Counted from the first letter of the stretch, positions 44,557 to 54,024 are shown. The stretch is DNA of 64,000 bases from Pseudomonas sp. VD-NE ins (GCF_031882575.1 NZ_CP134772.1:5739001-5803000); one strand, 5' to 3'. Notes: generated from the sequence alone by a model not told the origin. Program-made: numbers and translations.

Positions 44557-44745
44557 TCACGCCGTCTTCTGGACAGTGTGCAGCTCGGGGGCCGGCACAA
44601 CCCCGGTGGGGGTGGCGGCCGCGGCAGGCCGGATAGGGCGGGCCGCGTGGACTGTGTTACCGAGCAGTGATTCTGGTGATAAGAATAGGCCTGAGGCCGC
44701 GATAGAGGATTGCGAAGATTGCTGAAATAAACACCACTTGCGCAA
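44557..44745 (-). CDS. Possible small protein (62 aa) upstream of the orphan terminator
   Basis: From TTG 44745 the frame reads LRKWCLFQQSSQSSIAASGL ... to PAPELHTVQKTA and stops 46 bp before the terminator. It occupies the 450-bp gap (44348-44799) between the DUF6515 gene and the lrp gene. Its middle is Pro/Ala-rich and it has no recognisable domain. The support is the dedicated terminator and the otherwise unexplained gap; against it are the weak TTG start and no clear ribosome-binding site. A non-coding RNA is an equal possibility. Confidence 0.3.
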   Translation of the reverse strand: MRKWCLFQQSSQSSIAASGLFLSPESLLGNTVHAARPIRPAAAATPTGVVPAPELHTVQKTA

Positions 44746-44799
44746 TTTTTAACCCTGGATAGATAATCTGCCGCAATAGTTACATCCAAGGACAGATTG

Positions 44800-45279
44800 A
44801 TGAGCAAACTCGACCGTTATGACCTGAGTATTTTGGCGGAATTGCAGCGCGACGCCCGCATCTCCAACCAGGAGCTGGCCGAGCGCATCGGTCTGTCGCC
44901 CTCCCCTTGTTCGCGTCGGGTCAAGCAACTGGAAGACGACGGGTATATTTCGCGGCAGGTGGCGTTGCTCGATCGCAAGATGCTCGGGCTGAGCCTGACG
45001 GCGTATGTGCTGATCGGCATGGACCGGCACACGCCGGAGCGTTTCGAGAATTTCGAAGCGGCGATTCGCACATTGCCGCAGGTGCTGGAGTGCAGTCTGG
45101 TGACGGGTGTGGATGCGGATTACCAGTTGAAAGTGGTGGTGCCGGATATGGATCACTATCAGAAATTGTTGCTGGGGCATTTGACCCGGATTGAAGGGGT
45201 GACCAGCGTTCGGTCGAGTTTTGTGCTGAATCAGGTGCTCAACAGCACTGAACTGCCGCTGACCCACCTGCGCAACTGA
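44800..45279 (+). CDS. Lrp/AsnC-family regulator
   Basis: A 159-residue regulator: helix-turn-helix DLSILAELQRDARISNQELAERIGLSPSPCSRRVKQLE (residues 7-45) and RAM domain with LECSLVTGVDADYQLKVVVP. The SPSPCSRRVKQLE recognition helix is the Lrp-like type. ATG 44800 has AAGGA eight bases upstream. P. aeruginosa has an lrp gene at the equivalent position. Effector unknown, probably an amino acid. Confidence 0.9.
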   Translation: MSKLDRYDLSILAELQRDARISNQELAERIGLSPSPCSRRVKQLEDDGYISRQVALLDRKMLGLSLTAYVLIGMDRHTPERFENFEAAIRTLPQVLECSLVTGVDADYQLKVVVPDMDHYQKLLLGHLTRIEGVTSVRSSFVLNQVLNSTELPLTHLRN

Positions 45280-45284
45280 TCAAA

Positions 45285-45474
45285 GACACCCTCACCCCAG
45301 CCCTCTCCCGGAGGGAGAGGGGGCCGACCGAGGTGTTTGCTGTCATACATCGACTTGAAAGATCGAGTCGATTATGGATTCACAACAGAACGTTCAGGTC
45401 GGCGCATTTTGCGAGCATCCCCCGGTCAGTCCCCTCTCCCCCTGGGAGAGGGCTAGGGTGAGGGCAACAGTTCC
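45285..45474. repeat. Long intergenic repeat with CCCTCTCCC/GGGAGAGGG ends, single unit
   Basis: A copy of the element at 23925-24252 with the same outer ends (CACCCTCACCCCAGCCCTCT ... GGGAGAGGGCTAGGGTGAGG) and one inner GTCGATTATGGATTCACAAC block. The outer ends are themselves complementary. Confidence 0.8.
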
Positions 45475-45560
45475 GGATCAGACCCAGATCAATGCCACCC
45501 CACACACCTTGGCGTATACTCGCCGCGCCCTTTTAGCCCCGCGCGCGTCGGAGAACCCCA

Positions 45561-45770
45561 ATGGATCCAGCACTATTAGAAGAATGGATGATGACCGGCC
45601 TGGTCAGCATCCTGATCATTTTCATGGGTTTCATCGTCTGGGATCTGGCGAAGAAGTCCAAGGCCGGGCGCTTTGGCTCGTTCATTCTGTTCTTCGTGCT
45701 GGGCCTGGGCGTTGCCGCGTTCATCATCAAAAGTGTGGTGATCGGCCTGATCGAATCCGGCGCTCTATAA
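45561..45770 (+). CDS. Small membrane protein DUF2788
   Basis: A 69-residue protein with two membrane helices ([18 protein letters not shown] and [20 protein letters not shown]) joined by a basic turn (KKSKAGR). This is the DUF2788 pattern conserved in pseudomonads at this locus. Function unknown. Its 3' end overlaps the rluE stop region by six bases on the opposite strand. Confidence 0.87.
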   Translation: MDPALLEEWMMTGLVSILIIFMGFIVWDLAKKSKAGRFGSFILFFVLGLGVAAFIIKSVVIGLIESGAL

Positions 45771-46400
45771 GCGCGCCGGCACTTCCTTCCACTGGCCCTG
45801 ATCAAGTCCTTCGATCGACCAGTCGCCAATCTTCACCCGCACCAGCCGCAACGTCGGCAGCCCGACCGCTGCGGTCATGCGCCGTACCTGACGATTGCGT
45901 CCTTCGCGAATCACCAGCTCCAGCCATGACGTCGGTATGGTCGCGCGAAAGCGTACCGGCGGATTGCGCGGCCACAACTCAGGCTCGTCCAACTGCCGCG
46001 CTTCGGCAGGCAAGGTCATGCCGTCGTTCAACTCAACGCCATCACGCAGACGCTGCAACTGCTCGGCTGTCGGCACGCCTTCGACCTGCACCCAATAGGT
46101 CTTCGCCAGTTTGTGTTTCGGATCGGCGATACGCGCCTGCAACTGCCCGTCGTTGGTCAGCAGCAACAAGCCTTCGCTGTCGCGATCCAGGCGTCCGGCC
46201 GGATAAATGCCGGGCACATCAATGTAATCCTTGAGCGTCGCCCGCCCTTCACCGTCGCTGAATTGCGTCAGCACATCGAACGGTTTGTTGAACAGGATCA
46301 GCTTCGGCTCGGCCGGCGGTGCCTTGGCAACACGACGCGGGGAAGCAGACTGAGGCTTCGCGCCAGGACGGCGGGAAGGTGGACGCGGGGGACGGGACAT
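45765..46400 (-). CDS. rluE: 23S rRNA pseudouridine(2457) synthase
   Basis: A 211-residue RsuA-family pseudouridine synthase lacking an S4 domain. The basic N-terminus ([12 protein letters not shown]) precedes [16 protein letters not shown], the catalytic Asp in [16 protein letters not shown] and the C-terminal [18 protein letters not shown]. Size and the missing S4 domain point to RluE, which modifies U2457 of 23S rRNA. Position between DUF2788 and amn matches P. aeruginosa. Confidence 0.9.
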   Translation of the reverse strand: MSRPPRPPSRRPGAKPQSASPRRVAKAPPAEPKLILFNKPFDVLTQFSDGEGRATLKDYIDVPGIYPAGRLDRDSEGLLLLTNDGQLQARIADPKHKLAKTYWVQVEGVPTAEQLQRLRDGVELNDGMTLPAEARQLDEPELWPRNPPVRFRATIPTSWLELVIREGRNRQVRRMTAAVGLPTLRLVRVKIGDWSIEGLDQGQWKEVPARL

Positions 46401-46472
46401 GGCGAAAAGAACATCTAACGGTCAGGGCTGCTAATGCTAGTGCCCTGACCGCCAAATGACCACGACTAACCG

Positions 46473-47936
46473 TTAACGGAACGGCGGTTCGTCGAAGCTG
46501 CGCAGTTTGCGCGAGTGCAGCGAGTTGAGTTCGGTGCGCAGCAGATCCACCGCTTCGATGCCGATCTTCAAGTGCTGGCTGACCGCGCGTTCATAGAAGG
46601 CGTTGGCCGAACCCGGCAGCTTGATTTCACTGTGCAGCGGTTTATCCGAAACGCAGAGCAGCGTGCCGTACGGCACCCGCAAGCGATAACCCTGCGCGGC
46701 AATCGTGCCGCTTTCCATGTCCACCGCCACCGCGCGGGACAGGTTGATCAACGGCCGTTCCTGCGCCCAGCGCAATTCCCAGTTACGGTCGTCGTAAGTC
46801 AGCACGGTGCCGGTGCGCAGGCGTTTTTTCAGATCGTCGCCCTTTTCGCCAGTGACGTTCGCTGCTGCCTGCTGCAGGGCCATTTGCACTTCGGCCAGCG
46901 CCGGGATCGGAATGTTCGGCGGCACTACGCGGTCGAGAATGCCATCGCGACGCATATAAGCGTGCGCCAGCACGTAGTCGCCAATGGTCTGCGACTGACG
47001 CAGGCCGCCGCAATGGCCGATCATCAGCCAGCAATGCGGACGCAGCACCGCCAGGTGGTCGGTGATGTTCTTGGCGTTGGACGGGCCGACGCCGATATTG
47101 ACCAGCGTGACGCCGTGGCCATCGCTGGCGATCAGGTGATAGGCCGGCATCTGGTAACGGTGCCAGACCACACCGGCCGCAATCGCCGAGGCTTCGCCGT
47201 GATCCATGCCCTTCTCAATGATCACGTTGCCCGGCAAGACCATGCGCACGAAACGCGGGTCGCGGCGCAGTTGCTCCAGACCATGAACGATGAACTGGTC
47301 GACGTAGCGGTGATAGTTGGTCAGCAGAATCCATGGCTGCACATGGCGCCAGTCGCTGCCGGTGTAATGCACCAGACGGCGCAGCGAGAAATCCACGCGC
47401 GCCGCGTCGAACAGCGCCAGCGGCAGCGGATCGGTGTTTTCCCAGTCGTAGAGGCCGTCGGCAATGCCATCGGTGGCGGCGGACAGGTCGGTACTCGGAA
47501 ACACCCGCGCCAGCACGGCAGCGGTGACGCCGGAGCCGGCGAGTTCATCGCCCTGCTCGACCACATACGGATACGGAATATTCTGCTGGCTGACGCCGAC
47601 TTCCACGGTCACGGTGAAGTCGTGCATCAACGGCACAAGCTGTTCGAGCAGATATTTGCGGAATGCAGCCGGGTGGGTGACGGTGACGCTGTAGGTGCCC
47701 GGCAGTTGCACCTTGGCGTAAGCGCGGGTGGTCTGCGGGACTTCGCCCTGGCAGTGATAGGTCAGACGCAGTTCGGGATAACGAAACAGAGCACGCTGCG
47801 CAGCGTCGGGTTCGACGCGATCCTTGAGGTAACGCTTGAGCGCCGAGTTCAGCGCAGTGGTGGCCCGCTCATGCAACTCGGCCAGACGGTCCACGGCTTG
47901 TTCGGCGGTTTGAACGACAATAAACGCTTCGGTCAC
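46473..47936 (-). CDS. amn: AMP nucleosidase
   Basis: A 487-residue enzyme hydrolysing AMP to adenine and ribose 5-phosphate, regulating the AMP pool. The C-terminal nucleoside-phosphorylase-like domain has VNIGVGPSNAKNITDHLAVL, MIGHCGGLRQSQTIGDY and VDMESGTIAAQGYRL. The N-terminal Amn-specific domain has FRYPELRLTYHCQGEVP. I chose GTG 47936 because AGGA lies eight bases before it and the size then matches E. coli Amn (484 aa); an ATG at 47972 would add 12 residues. Confidence 0.93.
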   Translation of the reverse strand: MTEAFIVVQTAEQAVDRLAELHERATTALNSALKRYLKDRVEPDAAQRALFRYPELRLTYHCQGEVPQTTRAYAKVQLPGTYSVTVTHPAAFRKYLLEQLVPLMHDFTVTVEVGVSQQNIPYPYVVEQGDELAGSGVTAAVLARVFPSTDLSAATDGIADGLYDWENTDPLPLALFDAARVDFSLRRLVHYTGSDWRHVQPWILLTNYHRYVDQFIVHGLEQLRRDPRFVRMVLPGNVIIEKGMDHGEASAIAAGVVWHRYQMPAYHLIASDGHGVTLVNIGVGPSNAKNITDHLAVLRPHCWLMIGHCGGLRQSQTIGDYVLAHAYMRRDGILDRVVPPNIPIPALAEVQMALQQAAANVTGEKGDDLKKRLRTGTVLTYDDRNWELRWAQERPLINLSRAVAVDMESGTIAAQGYRLRVPYGTLLCVSDKPLHSEIKLPGSANAFYERAVSQHLKIGIEAVDLLRTELNSLHSRKLRSFDEPPFR

Positions 47937-48045
47937 GATCAGCTTCCTGTGTTCTGACTTGCAGAGCTTCATCTTGCCTGCATCGTGGCGTCACGGGAAC
48001 AGTGGCGTTGTGGGTGTACCCAAATCTTTCAGACAAAGCGAACCC

Positions 48046-48137
48046 CTGTGGGAGCTGGCTTGCCAGCGATGAGGCCGGCACATGCAACATCAGTGTTGAC
48101 TGACAGGCCGCCATCGCTGGCAAGCCAGCTCCCACAG
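48046..48137. repeat. REPIN, GGGAGCTGGCTTGCCAGC class
   Basis: Inverted copies of CTGTGGGAGCTGGCTTGCCA, the same REP subtype that forms the array at 35358, between amn and the acyl-CoA dehydrogenase gene. Confidence 0.88.
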
Positions 48138-48164
48138 GGTTTTGTAGTGTTGGGGAGATTGCGG

Positions 48165-49814
48165 TCAGAAACCTTGTGGGGTTGCGCGGGCGATGATGGC
48201 TTCGACGTCCAGCCCACGCGGCAAGGCGCCGTACACGCGGCCCCCACCGCTCAGACGGCTGGCAATGAACGCGTCACTGACCGCTGAGTTACCGGCCTCC
48301 AGCAACAGTTTGGCCTGCAACCCCAGCGCAATATCTTCAGTCAACTGCCGAGCCCGATACTGAATATCACTGGTGTCCTTGAACTGCACCTGCAACTGCT
48401 GAATATGCGCGGCCAGTCGCTTGTCGCCATGGCCATCGCCCAGCTCGCTGAACAACACATCCAGTACGCCCGGCTCTTTCGACAAGGCGCGCAACACGTC
48501 CAGGCACTGCACATTCCCCGAGCCTTCCCACGTCGAGTTCACCGGTGCCTCGCGGTAAAGACGCGGCAGGATGCTGTCCTCGACATACCCGGCGCCGCCC
48601 ATGCACTCGGCCGCTTCGTTGATCATCCCCGGCGCGCGCTTGCAGATCCAATACTTGCCCACCGCCGTCACCAACCGCGCAAATTGCGCTTCGTGGCGAT
48701 CATCCAGATGATCCAGCGCCTTGCCCATGCGCAAACTCAGCGCCAGCGCGGCTTCGCTTTCCAGGGCCAGATCGGCCAGCACGTTTTGCATCAATGGCAG
48801 CTCGCTGAGCCGTTTGCCGCCGACCTTGCGGTGCGCGCAGTGATGACTGGCCTGGGTCAGCGCCTGACGCATCAACGCGCTGGAACCGACCATGCAATCG
48901 AACCGGGTCATGGCGACCATTTCGATGATGGTCGGCACGCCGCGCCCTTCCTCACCGACCATCCATGCCAGCGCGCCACGGAACTCCACTTCGCTGGAGG
49001 CGTTGGACTGGTTGCCGAGTTTGTTTTTCAGACGCTGGATGTAGAACTGATTGCGCGTGTCGTCCGGGCGATGCCGTGGCAGCAGGAAGCAGCTCAAACC
49101 CTTGTCGGTCTGCGCCAGCGTGAGGAAGGCATCACACATCGGCGCCGAGCAGAACCACTTGTGCCCGACCAGCTCATAAGCCTGACCCGGACCACTGGCG
49201 CCGACCGGATAAGCCTTGGTGGTATTGGCGCGCACGTCGGTGCCGCCCTGTTTCTCGGTCATGGCCATGCCGATGGTCACGCCGGCCTTGTGCGCCATGC
49301 CGACGTTGCGCGGGTCGTATTCGGTGGCGAGGACTTTCGGCAGCCACTGCTCGGCGATGTTCGGCTGCAAACGCAGGGCCGGCACGCTGGCGAAGGTCAT
49401 GGTCAATGGACAACCGCTGCCAGCTTCAGCCTGGCTGTGCAGATAAGTCATCGAGGCGCGGGCGACATGGGCGCCATCCTGCGGGTGCGCCCATGGCAAT
49501 GAGGTCAAACCGTGCTCGATCGCCGTGCGCATCAACTCATGATAGGCAGGATGAAACTCCACCAGATCGATGCGGTGACCGTAGCGGTCATGGCTGGCGA
49601 ACACGGGTTTGTTCTGATTGGCGAAAAACCCGGCTTCCATCAGCGGGCCACCGGCGAGCGCGCCGTAGGCATCGATCCGCGACTCCGCCCAACCGGCCCC
49701 AAAGCGCCGCGACCATTCCTGCAACGGCAGGTCGATGCGGTACAGGTTGGTGCCATCCAGCGACGGTGGCTGGTTGGTGACTTCGTGGGTTTCGGCGAAC
49801 TGATGCAAGTTCAT
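48165..49814 (-). CDS. AidB-like acyl-CoA dehydrogenase
   Basis: A 549-residue acyl-CoA dehydrogenase-fold flavoprotein of the AidB branch (longer than the usual 380-400 aa, with an N-terminal extension). Signature segments are GMAMTEKQGGTDVRANTT, WFCSAPMCDAFLTLAQT, RDNFIEP-like QRLKNKLGNQSNASSEVEF and the catalytic-Glu region LYREAPVNSTWEGSGN. AidB proteins bind FAD and are linked to alkylation-damage protection, but a role in isovaleryl-type acyl-CoA oxidation is also suggested. ATG 49814 is preceded by AAAGGAG. The position between amn and ladS is as in P. aeruginosa. Confidence 0.9.
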   Translation of the reverse strand: MNLHQFAETHEVTNQPPSLDGTNLYRIDLPLQEWSRRFGAGWAESRIDAYGALAGGPLMEAGFFANQNKPVFASHDRYGHRIDLVEFHPAYHELMRTAIEHGLTSLPWAHPQDGAHVARASMTYLHSQAEAGSGCPLTMTFASVPALRLQPNIAEQWLPKVLATEYDPRNVGMAHKAGVTIGMAMTEKQGGTDVRANTTKAYPVGASGPGQAYELVGHKWFCSAPMCDAFLTLAQTDKGLSCFLLPRHRPDDTRNQFYIQRLKNKLGNQSNASSEVEFRGALAWMVGEEGRGVPTIIEMVAMTRFDCMVGSSALMRQALTQASHHCAHRKVGGKRLSELPLMQNVLADLALESEAALALSLRMGKALDHLDDRHEAQFARLVTAVGKYWICKRAPGMINEAAECMGGAGYVEDSILPRLYREAPVNSTWEGSGNVQCLDVLRALSKEPGVLDVLFSELGDGHGDKRLAAHIQQLQVQFKDTSDIQYRARQLTEDIALGLQAKLLLEAGNSAVSDAFIASRLSGGGRVYGALPRGLDVEAIIARATPQGF

Positions 49815-49911
49815 GACGGGGCTCCTTTGGGCAACCAAGGAACTCAGTTAAGCACCGCACCGCAACCGGTCAAAGTGTCATATCAGCCGAATTTGCGGCG
49901 CTTTTACCCTG

Positions 49912-52266
49912 TCAGCAGCTCAGTACCCGCCGTGCCAGCGCAGATTGCAGGTCTTCGAATTTCACCGGTTTGTTCAGGTAATTGATCGCTGCACCGGTGG
50001 TGCAAAGCTCTCGATCAGCGTTCAACGCCAGCATGAACACTGGCAGGTTGGCGCATCCGGGTAACGCATGAATCTGGCAGCACAATGACGCGCCTTCATG
50101 GCTCGGCAACTGGCAGTCGATCAATACTGCATCCACCGTTTCACGCTGCAGGCATTCGAGCGCCGCCGCACCGTTGTCGGCCGTGCGCACGCGGAAGCCG
50201 AGCTTGAGCAACATGCCACGCATCACCAGTTGATTGACGCTGTTGTCGTCCACCAACAACACCGTGCAGTCCTGCGGTGCACGTACGCAATCGTGCGAAG
50301 GCGCAGGGATCGGCGCAGATTCCACCACCGGCAGTTCGAACTCGACATCCAATTGGAAGCGGCTGCCGCGCCCAGGCTCCGAGCGATGAGTGAGCTTGCC
50401 ACCGAGCAATTCGACCAACTGTCGGCAGATCGCCAGGCCGACGCCCAGTCCGCCATATTCGCGGGTCATCGAACCGTCGAGCTGGAAGAAGCGCTGATAC
50501 ATGGTCGCCTCGCCCAGATCGGTGAAACCGATGCCGGTGTCGATTACTGCGAACGACAGCGCCAGACGATTGCCCGTCGACGGCTTGCCGGTCACTCGCA
50601 ACGCCAGACCACCGACGCGGGTGAACTTGATCGCGTTATCCAGCAGACACTCCAGGCATTGAGCGAGTTTGGCGCTGTCGCCGTGCAGGCGATCCGGCAG
50701 GGTCGGCAGCACCTCGACCTTGAAGTCCAGCGACTTGCTCGCCGCATTGCCGTCGAACTGTGCACGCAACGCCTCGACCACCGAGCGCAGGCTGAAGCTG
50801 CCCGGCGCGGCCTTGAGCTTGCCAGCCTGCAATTCAGTGAGGGTGAGGATGCCGTTGACCATGCGCATCATGTCCCGCGCGGAACCGGCGGCAGTCTGCT
50901 GGTATTGCTCAAGTTCCGGATCCAGCTCGACCGTCTGCATCAATTCCAGCGAACCGATCACACCGTTCATCGGCGTGCGCAGTTCGTGGGTCAGGGTCGC
51001 GAGGAATTCGTCCTTGAGCTTGTTGCTGTGGGCCAGTTGCTGGTTGAGCACTTCGAGCTTCTGCCCGGCGTCGTACAGGGTCTGTGCCTGTTGCTCGCGC
51101 ATTGCGTTGATGCGGTCGGCCAGTGCCAGCGACAGCAGCGCCACCTCGATCGCCGAGCCGATCTGACTGGCATACATGGTCAGGAACACGTTCGGCAGCA
51201 AGCCGAGCACCATCAGCGTGTTGACGATGCCGCCGAGCAGGAACGCCGACCAGGCGATGATGAAATAACGCGCCACCCGCAAGCCGCGCCACCAGGCCAG
51301 AATCCCGGCGGCGAAAATCACCACAGTGAAGGTCAGCGCCAGTATCGTCGCCAGGCGCAGCGACAACGCGTAACTGGTCATCAGCGACAAACCAACCACC
51401 AGCGCGCCGAACGCGATCAGTGCAATCAGCAAGCGATCGAGCCAGCGGCTATGGTTTTTGGTCTGCAGGAAACTGCGGGCGAACTGACTGCCGAACAGCC
51501 CCGCACAGCCGATGAAAAATGGTGTTGCCGCGTTGGCCCACCACGGATTGTCCGGCCAGAAATACTCCACCGCCGCGCCATTCACCGACAACTGATAAAG
51601 GCCAAACGAGGCAATGTAGAAGATGTAATAGAGGTAGCTGGTGTCGCGCACGCTGAGATAGATGAACAGGTTGTAGACCAGCATCCCCAGCAATACGCCA
51701 TAAATAATGCCGAGTACATACAGGCGCACCGGTTGGTCTTCGAGGTACGCGGTGCTTGACCAAAGCGTCACCGGTGCCTGAATCGAACCTTCGCTGGCCA
51801 GGCGCAGGTACACGGTTTGTTGTTGACCCGGTGCGAAAGCGAGGTCGAACAAATAGTTGTTCTGGCGGATCTCGCGACTGGCGAACGGCCAGGCGTCACC
51901 GGTTTGCCGGACGAGGCGGTAGTCGCCATTGGCGTCGGCCGTATAGAGGTCGAGATGATCGAGCGGTGGATACGCCAGTTCCAGCAGCCAGGTGCGCTGG
52001 GCAGCGGGATTGCTCGGACGATAATGCAGGTCGATCTTCAGCCAGAACGCCGAGCGTGAATAACCGGCATTGAGCGCGGCCTTATCGTGGGCTTTGAAAT
52101 TGCCGGCGGCAGCTTGCGCACGAACATCGGCAATGCTCGCCTGACCGCTCGGGTCTTCGAACACTTGCAGCGACCGGCCCAGAGGGAGGCTCTGGGTAAA
52201 TTCGTCGAATTCGACGGCGCTCGCCATAAGGGGCAAGCAGAACAACAACATCAGCAAATAGCGCAT
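49912..52266 (-). CDS. ladS: Hybrid sensor histidine kinase LadS
   Basis: A 784-residue kinase. Signal peptide, then an extracellular 7TMR-DISMED2 domain (about 35-175), seven membrane helices (about 183-385), HisKA with H427 in LATLTHELRTPMNGV, and HATPase with CLLDNAIKFT, IDTGIGF and GGLGVGLAICRQL. A C-terminal receiver domain has acidic DD at 673-674, phosphoacceptor D717 in VLIDCQLPSHEG and the NKPVK Lys. Domain order, length and the neighbouring thiD match P. aeruginosa LadS, which feeds phosphate into the GacS/GacA-Rsm pathway and promotes biofilm over acute virulence. Confidence 0.92.
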   Translation of the reverse strand: MRYLLMLLFCLPLMASAVEFDEFTQSLPLGRSLQVFEDPSGQASIADVRAQAAAGNFKAHDKAALNAGYSRSAFWLKIDLHYRPSNPAAQRTWLLELAYPPLDHLDLYTADANGDYRLVRQTGDAWPFASREIRQNNYLFDLAFAPGQQQTVYLRLASEGSIQAPVTLWSSTAYLEDQPVRLYVLGIIYGVLLGMLVYNLFIYLSVRDTSYLYYIFYIASFGLYQLSVNGAAVEYFWPDNPWWANAATPFFIGCAGLFGSQFARSFLQTKNHSRWLDRLLIALIAFGALVVGLSLMTSYALSLRLATILALTFTVVIFAAGILAWWRGLRVARYFIIAWSAFLLGGIVNTLMVLGLLPNVFLTMYASQIGSAIEVALLSLALADRINAMREQQAQTLYDAGQKLEVLNQQLAHSNKLKDEFLATLTHELRTPMNGVIGSLELMQTVELDPELEQYQQTAAGSARDMMRMVNGILTLTELQAGKLKAAPGSFSLRSVVEALRAQFDGNAASKSLDFKVEVLPTLPDRLHGDSAKLAQCLECLLDNAIKFTRVGGLALRVTGKPSTGNRLALSFAVIDTGIGFTDLGEATMYQRFFQLDGSMTREYGGLGVGLAICRQLVELLGGKLTHRSEPGRGSRFQLDVEFELPVVESAPIPAPSHDCVRAPQDCTVLLVDDNSVNQLVMRGMLLKLGFRVRTADNGAAALECLQRETVDAVLIDCQLPSHEGASLCCQIHALPGCANLPVFMLALNADRELCTTGAAINYLNKPVKFEDLQSALARRVLSC

Positions 52267-52569
52267 TGAAGCCCCAGCGTGGCTCGTCCGGTTGTGTCAG
52301 GAAGCCCCCCATTCCCTTTGAGTAGACGTAAAACCGGTATTACCTGTTATTGGTTTGGATCCAGACTAGCATAGCCGTTGATGGCCATTGAGCACCATTG
52401 AAATTTTTCCTACAAAGGCTCTAGAACGGGCGTTCCAGAGCAAAGCAGCGAGCTAGAGCTGTTGAGTTGGTCAGCTTGTGACAGAGCGGTCGGTTTCTCC
52501 TGCCAGGTTATCGGCCCGGGGCAACGGCACTGAACCCGAAAATCGGGTTTGGTGGTAAGCTCGCGCACC
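52267..52569. other. Divergent intergenic region ladS // thiD
   Basis: 303 bp holding promoters for both genes. A perfect hairpin AACCCGA-AAA-TCGGGTT (52533-52549) lies 20 nt before the thiD start. No TPP-riboswitch consensus (such as CTGAGA with the paired P1/P3 arms) and no small gene were found. Confidence 0.5.
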
Positions 52570-53367
52570 ATGAATATCTACAGCTCCCGCCCCGTTGTCC
52601 TCTGTCTCTCCGGCCACGACCCAAGTGGTGGCGCCGGCTTGCAGGCAGATATCGAAGCCCTGCTCGCGCAGGGTTGCCATGCGGCTCCGGCCGTCACCGC
52701 CCTGACCGTGCAAGACACCGTCAACGTCACTGACTTCCGCGTCCTCGACCGTGAGTGGGTGTTGGCTCAGGCCAATGCCGTGCTCAACGATTCCGAAGTC
52801 GCTGCCGTGAAACTGGGCATGCTCGGTTCGCTGGAAATGGTCGACACCGTTGTCGAACTGCTTTCGGCGCACCCGCACTTGCCAGTGGTTTGCGACCCGG
52901 TGCTGCGCGCCGGTGGCGGTGGGCGTCTGGGCAAGGACGAGGTCGGCTACGCGATGCGCGAGCGTCTGCTGCCGCTGTCGATCATTGCCACGCCTAACCT
53001 TCCTGAAGCGCGCATCCTCGCCGAATTGCCCGAAGGCACCGCGGACGAGTGCGCTGAAAAACTCCTGCCGTTCGTCAAAAACCTGCTGATCACCGGCGGC
53101 CACGGCGACGAAACTGAAATCCACAACCGCGTGTACAGCCGCGACGGCCTGCGTGAAACTTTTATCTGCCAGCGTCTGCCGGGCAGCTACCACGGTTCCG
53201 GTTGCACACTGGCCAGCGCCCTCGCCGGTCGTCTGGCCCAGGGTGAACATTTGGCCAGCGCTGTGCGCAGTGCTTTGGATTACACCTGGCGCACCCTGCG
53301 CGATGCCGAACAACTGGGCAAAGGCCAGTTCGTTCCGCGTCGCCTGCCGCTGGATTTCTGCTCGTAA
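52570..53367 (+). CDS. thiD: Hydroxymethylpyrimidine/phosphomethylpyrimidine kinase
   Basis: A 265-residue ribokinase-family enzyme making HMP-pyrophosphate for thiamine synthesis. Substrate loop LSGHDPSGGAGLQADI, metal and phosphate site LLITGGHGDE and the ATP/anion-hole PGSYHGSGCTLASALAG with the catalytic Cys/Asp-region. ATG 52570 is the start; an upstream in-frame codon would include the hairpin. It begins a rightward thiD-thiE-hemL run. Confidence 0.94.
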   Translation: MNIYSSRPVVLCLSGHDPSGGAGLQADIEALLAQGCHAAPAVTALTVQDTVNVTDFRVLDREWVLAQANAVLNDSEVAAVKLGMLGSLEMVDTVVELLSAHPHLPVVCDPVLRAGGGGRLGKDEVGYAMRERLLPLSIIATPNLPEARILAELPEGTADECAEKLLPFVKNLLITGGHGDETEIHNRVYSRDGLRETFICQRLPGSYHGSGCTLASALAGRLAQGEHLASAVRSALDYTWRTLRDAEQLGKGQFVPRRLPLDFCS

Positions 53368-53385
53368 CGTCGTGAGGTCTGCCCG

Positions 53386-54009
53386 ATGAAACTACGTGGC
53401 CTGTATGCCATTACCGACAGCCAATTGCTGGCCGGCAAGTTTCTGTCTTACGTGGAGGCGGCGCTGGAAGGCGGCGTCACCCTGCTGCAATACCGCGACA
53501 AGAGCAGCGACGAGGCCCGCCGTTTGCGCGAGGCCGAGGCACTGCGCGATTTGTGCGAGCGCTACAAGACGCAGCTGATCATCAACGATGACGCCGAACT
53601 GGCCGCGCGCCTCAACGTCGGCGTGCACCTCGGTCAGACCGACGGTCCACTGTCGCCGACCCGCGCCCTGCTCGGTTCAAAAGCGATCATCGGTTCGACC
53701 TGCCACGCGCAAATCGCGCTGGCCGAACAAGCGGCCAAAGAAGGCGCGAGTTATGTCGCCTTCGGCCGCTTCTTCAATTCCAATACCAAGCCCGGCGCGC
53801 CGACCTGCAGCCTCGATCTGCTGGACGAGGCCAAGCGCACACTGCACCTGCCGGTCTGCGCGATTGGCGGCATCACCCTCGACAACGCCGCGCCGCTCGT
53901 AGCCCACGGGGTCGACCTGCTCGCTGTGGTCCACGGCCTGTTCGGCGCCGAAAACACCGCCGAAGTGACCCGCCGCGCCCGCGCGTTCAATGAATTACTG
54001 AAAGTCTGA
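53386..54009 (+). CDS. thiE: Thiamine-phosphate synthase
   Basis: A 207-residue TIM barrel joining HMP-pyrophosphate and HET-phosphate to thiamine phosphate. Motifs are [65 protein letters not shown] and [12 protein letters not shown]. It begins 18 bp after thiD, with GAGGT upstream, so the thiamine genes are coupled. Confidence 0.95.
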   Translation: MKLRGLYAITDSQLLAGKFLSYVEAALEGGVTLLQYRDKSSDEARRLREAEALRDLCERYKTQLIINDDAELAARLNVGVHLGQTDGPLSPTRALLGSKAIIGSTCHAQIALAEQAAKEGASYVAFGRFFNSNTKPGAPTCSLDLLDEAKRTLHLPVCAIGGITLDNAAPLVAHGVDLLAVVHGLFGAENTAEVTRRARAFNELLKV

Positions 54010-54024
54010 TTTGAGAGCCCGATC

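Noticed and set aside
44433..44807. 124-codon minus frame overlapping the lrp start
   Set aside because: Runs through the terminator at 44484-44511 and starts inside the lrp leader and coding region; only the shorter frame ending at 44557 is compatible with the terminator.
46515..47957. 480-codon frame opposite amn
   Set aside because: GC-bias shadow; amn on the other strand has all family motifs.
50098..51759. 553-codon frame opposite ladS
   Set aside because: Composition dominated by Gln/Arg/His repeats of the antisense frame; ladS is clearly the gene.
52267..52569. TPP riboswitch before thiD
   Set aside because: No conserved THI-box sequence; only a short simple hairpin is present.
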